Origin: Sympetrum striolatum
Taxonomy: Eukaryota > Arthropoda > Insecta > Odonata > Libellulidae
Direction: 5' to 3'
Length of the DNA: 64,000 bases
Assembly (NCBI GenBank): GCA_947579665.1
Contig: OX388350.1
Location: forward strand, 31,157,393-31,221,392
The translations under genes and the position numbers were made by a program. Numbering within the stretch: the first letter of the stretch is position 1; each line of letters starts with the position of its first letter. The notes beneath the pieces are model-generated. The model saw only the letters and a list, made by a program, of their open reading frames with translations. It had not been told where the DNA came from and did no database searches. This document shows, in pieces, positions 59,601 to 64,000 of this stretch.

Positions 59601-62600
59601 ATGAAATATTTAATCCGAATTTCGGATCTCAAACTCAAGATACGACATGTATACAGGAGCTACATAGATTTTTGGGAAAAGTTCACTCCTAAATTTTAAA
59701 ACACTCCAAAAATAGATGTAAGAATATATGTATCTAATGACCATTTCTGGTTCTTTTTACATGTACTCATAAACGTTCCTCCTTACTAGCAACTATGCTA
59801 AGATGTTACTCCTACGATCTTATTGTGAATTATATCATAATGATATAATATTACTTATATAGTTCAAGAATATATACATCCTTAGATGCTCACAGTTTTG
59901 CGTGGGAGTGCTATTTGCCGTTTCCAGCGCCCTTCCGGTGTGGGCGTCTTGCTTTCTCGTGGGTGTAAATTACGTAAAGGCAAGTGGCTGCTGCTATCTT
60001 TAGAATTCACCTCTCAATTTTTTATACCTCTTTCAAACAATTATTTTACCTCTTTCGAATCTACATCTTCATTTAAGCTGGATATAAGAGGATCCCACCA
60101 GACGCAAATAATGCAAAATTATTTCGGACTCCGATCTGAAATACAGCTTAACGATTCATTTTTAGTGCATATTTTTTGTTTTCATAAATATCAATTTTTT
60201 CGTGTTATAAAACATTCTTGTTTATTTTCTTTTGATATCTACATATTCGAAAAAAATAACAAAGAATTCATTTTATGGAAGGTCAAACGAATTTCTTGCT
60301 TTCTCTCATTCCATCTTAATATCAACTTTGTTTTCAGAACTGTAATAACATAATTTGTCATAAACAGATCGTAAAATGGTTTTAGTTATAATTATATGAT
60401 TTTAGAGGATGAATTGGTACAGTAGGGAATTGAATTTTACCGGATTAAATACTGATAAAATTCAACTAAATAACTTAACCAACTGCTTTAATCAATTTGT
60501 CTAAAAATTAATTAGGTAGTAATGCTTTTACGTTGATATCATAAATATTCAGTTGTTATGACTCTTTTAAGAAATTACTAGATAAACCTCAATGGTTATA
60601 TTTAAAGGTGTTTGAAAATGTTTTTATATTTTCTGAAATTTGTTGATTTGAAAACCAAATTGTGGTGTTTTGTGTTTTTATTATGTTTCCTAAATTTGGT
60701 GTTACTAATTTTCACAGTCTCATTTAAGCAAAGGAATAATATTAGGCACACTTTAGCATGAGCATTAAAAGCATTGAAAATATTATTAATTGTAAATTAT
60801 ACAAAATATTAAATTAAATTTATTTAAAACTGTGCTTTTTACACCTAAGGAAAATGCTTTCACAGCTGCAGATCAACAAAACATGATATTTTCATTAAAA
60901 ACATATTGGCACGATACATGTTAGGAGAAACAAAACATTTCTTCGTGGCATAAGGCGAGATGTTGTGATAATCCATAATGGAAAGGAAGTTTTGTGAATT
61001 TATTGCAAAAGATCAAAGCTGAATTCGCGTAAGCAAAGATGTCACGAGTGATCAAAAATATGACAAAAATACGTAAATAATACAATTATATATTGTACAT
61101 TTATTTAAATCATACCAAAATTACATTTCCCTCTCCTACAAATGATGAATGAAGCGAAAATCACCAAAATCCGTGCTGTTTATTAAAAATGTCAAAATTA
61201 GCGTTATTTCGCTAAATCGGTCAAATTTCGCGTTATTTGTTGGTTTTATCGCTTACTGAGAAAACCAAACACCTCTAGTTACAATCTACATGCTGAAACC
61301 TTTATGCTTACAGATATTCAAAATAGAAGTTGAACATTCTTCCAGTCGTTATGAAGATGCTTAAAAGCTTACTCTGTGGACTATCAAGAGACCTCAATAA
61401 AAAAATGTCATTCTGAAGGGAACTCTAATTATTTCAATTGCTATCATCTACACCGATACTTATTCAAAGCTTAGTGTTTGTATATAGGTTTACTAATTAC
61501 TATTGGAACTTCTACACTTAAACACATACAAGGAGAACACCACATGTACATGATACGAATTTTCTGGAGACATTCAGGGTTTGCCTTCCTCTAAAATAAT
61601 GAACAAGTGCCCAACACTTGACTCCACTAGATCGTTGTTAAGGCAAAATTCGCCTAGAAAAATCCGTAATGTCATAAACGTGTACTGCCGAGTATATCCT
61701 GACAAATTTCTCAAGCATCATTTACTTGGCCATTTCATGCTGTACTAACCACAACAGATAAGCCCCAGAAAACGTGAGATGCATACAATATTCTACACAT
61801 CATTGGTTCGATCTTAAATGGCCCGAAATACCTCATTTATCTCATAAGAAAGAATTCTGCGTATTTTAGGATTTTTTGGAGTATGTATTTGGATTTTGGA
61901 AGAGAATTGAGAATTTAAAAATATCCAAATAAAAGATTTCAAGTAAGCGTGCTTCCCCAACGTAAACTGCAAAGATTTTTTCTAATATGGTCTTGGGTTT
62001 GATGCCCATCTGATACAAAATTCTCCCGTAAAAGTTGCATTCCGTATAAATTACGATATTTTTAAAGCGATTTCCGATGTGATAGATATTTGTAACAAGG
62101 TATGACGATTATGGACTTGGTTCATTTTCATATGCACGATAGATTTAGTCCAAAACTATTCTAAATATAAATTTCCTTAGCTAAGAAATGTATTGGTAAC
62201 TAGTCAGAAAAGATACTTAACATTTCGATTATTTTGGTATTATATTCCATATAACAGTTAATCTGAAATCATTGCATATGTTGCTTAAAGAGTACGGGTA
62301 GTACCTGCGGCGTATTCCTTGTTATTGGTGTTCGTTTGATACTAAGCTTAGTATAGAATAATTGCTTAGTGACATCGAGCATGACTATTCTAAAGCGTAT
62401 TGGGTTCTATGTATGTATCTGAAAAATAACATTTCAAAATATTTTTGCTAATCTCGGTAGATATAGCGGGATAAAGTAAAAAACCCTCGAAAATGGACGC
62501 AGAAAATCTGTATATGCGTATATGAATAGGAGAAAACTTTTGCGAATCGTATAGATATAGTTCTGTGGGCTTACCTAACTTCTTTTCTAGGAAGTTTACT

Positions 62601-63479
62601 TTTATCTAGATAATTTCAACATGAAAGGAACCTACCATGAGATTTTACATACATCCATTACTTTTCGCAGCATATGGTGTTCAAGGCATATTAAGTTCAA
62701 GGCCAAGAGAAAACGCCCTCAAAAAAGATTGCATTTAAGCAGAGAGTTCTTCGCCCCTTACTTTTATATCTAAGGAGAAAATTACTATCGGAGACAGAGA
62801 GAAATAAGTGAATAAGTTATCTAAATGATTTACCCCCGAGATTTTTTCTAACTGATGAATGGATATCTGTTTACATTTCCTAGGCTCTCTGTTCGTCAGT
62901 TTTTCTGTCAGTAATTCTAACAATTTACATGGACCTTTTCTCCTAGAGAATGCGATATGATAAATCAAATTTGAGTAATTGATCGTTGCTAATTATAACA
63001 GATCATTTCTCAACTTTGATATGATGGATTCGACGAAAGATGTGCCAATAAATAATTAATGTAAAATTTTCTTTTCGTTCCTTCACTTCTCGTAATATGG
63101 CTTTATTTCTTTTAGAATATTAAATTAGAAGTCGAAATTAGAAAATTAAGTTATGTTTTAACGGAATAAAGACAAGGAGAAAATATACGAAATCGAATAA
63201 AAATGGTTAACTTAGCGAAGGTGTATCTTTTACGACTCGAGAGTGCAATTTCTCACTGTATAAACTAATTTCAACAAAGACGATTTATTCTTATTTTATT
63301 GCCACTAAAAAACGATTAGAATAAATCTTGCATCACATTAAAACCTACTGAATGCAATCTCAGATTAGTTTATACTTATATTTTTGCCCTGAAGTATAAA
63401 GGGCAAATTTTATCAAATATCCTTTAAATAATCTCATTTTATAAGCAATCAGTCGAAAAAAAGCTCGATGGACTGCGTA
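59601..63479. other. AT-rich non-coding DNA
   Basis: The 155-codon plus frame at 59886-60353 has no recognisable domain. The part 61150-61280 is listed separately. Nothing else seen. Confidence 0.45.
61150..61280. repeat. Sub-terminal-like block with GCGTTATTTCGC words
   Basis: AGCGTTATTTCGCTAAAT, AAATTTCGCGTTATTTG and GGTTTTATCGCTTACTG repeat the same GCGTTATTT/GCGAAA idea in both senses within 70 bp, next to ACCAAACACCTCTAG. Such clusters occur near the ends of several cut-and-paste transposons. No partner end was identified. Confidence 0.25.
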
Positions 63480-63910
63480 CACGGAATCTGCTCTGTTGCA
63501 TTCAATAATGCATCGATCTCTATGCGTGGCCATTATGCATAGTGTTGAGATCTCATGCGGAAATCACAGCAGTGTGTCTTTGTTTAATGGAAGTGGGTTT
63601 TGCTGGATACTTAGACGAATAATCCCGTGATTAATGACGTACGTGGAATGTCACTTGAAATCATAAGTCTGTATCGCCGCTAGCACTGCCCGCCTATTTT
63701 AAATGCCATACACGGCGGGATGAGATTTCGCTACCTCAGAGGCCGTCTTTCAGGATTTATTGCCCCCTTTAATCGTTGTCCGCAAGGTACTGGACGCACC
63801 GCGATGGAGCGCATGATCGCAGTGAAGGACAGATATCCGCTCTCTGAGCTATGGAAATTTATCAGCCACAAAAAAATGAAAAAAAGAAGTCAGTACTATT
63901 CTCATTAATT
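63480..63910. other. GC-richer terminal island with a short open frame
   Basis: CpG-containing DNA with clustered words ATAATGCATCGAT, CATTATGCATAG and GTGATTAATGACG, which fit homeodomain/POU-type sites. A 62-codon plus frame starts at an ATG (63720) and reads MRFRYLRGRLSGFIAPFNRC; it could be the edge of an exon, but no domain or splice boundary is evident before the window ends. Confidence 0.25.
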
Positions 63911-64000
63911 ATCCTACCATCGGTTTTGATATACAGTATTGAGCGTTTTATTTTCACCAACTTTATACCATAATTTATCTTTTACTTCAAATCTTATCTA

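Noticed and set aside
59886..60353. 155-codon plus-strand frame
   Set aside because: Phe/Ile/Ser/Lys-rich product typical of AT-rich non-coding DNA after the first 40 codons; no domain, signal or splice context recognised.
1..64000. CRISPR array, operon or bacterial-type signals
   Set aside because: No regularly spaced direct repeats with unique spacers and no dense coding; composition and repeats are those of an animal nuclear genome.

Overview
The window looks like AT-rich (roughly two-thirds A+T by eye) nuclear DNA of an animal, most likely an insect or other arthropod. The evidence is a tRNA-derived SINE with a recognisable polymerase III B box, hAT-type and other MITEs with target-site duplications, a DNA transposon with very long terminal inverted repeats, trinucleotide (TAA)n tails typical of arthropod retroposons, and spliceosome-type splice signals. 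Open frames are short (the longest is 204 codons, in a low-complexity purine/pyrimidine-skewed tract). I recognise no complete protein-coding gene. The window therefore reads as intergenic DNA, or the inside of a very large intron.

Layout. 0-6.7 kb: AT-rich unique DNA with one foldback MITE (1401-1550) and one copy of a dispersed repeat carrying CGAAACCGGTCG (1789-1875). 6.7-13.9 kb: a series of GC- or purine-richer islands (about 6.73-7.55, 9.1-9.4, 10.5-11.0, 12.2-12.5 and 13.54-13.87 kb) and a MITE built from a self-complementary 17-nt motif (10.99-11.18 kb). 13.9-23.3 kb: mostly featureless, with a possible regulatory island (18.05-18.42 kb), a hAT-like MITE (21664-21845) and a minus-strand SINE (22670-22874). 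23281-26803: the most striking object, a 3.5-kb DNA transposon with about 940-bp terminal inverted repeats and a decayed Cys-rich coding remnant. 31.0-31.3 kb: a CpG- and GA-rich block with a paired donor, acceptor and second donor, the best candidate for a gene start or small exon. 34615-34795: a near-perfect palindrome containing a tRNA-like promoter. 40.98-41.66 kb: about three diverged copies of a roughly 240-bp tandem repeat. The rest is AT-rich DNA with small duplications, retroposon tails, one possible small secreted-protein frame (50854-51090) and several weakly supported transposon remnants.

No gene network can be described. The content that can be supported is selfish DNA of several classes (SINE, hAT MITE, long-TIR DNA transposon, foldback elements) and a few GC-richer islands that may be promoters, exons or enhancers. 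All assignments rest on reading the sequence by eye; family names are from memory and no search was run.
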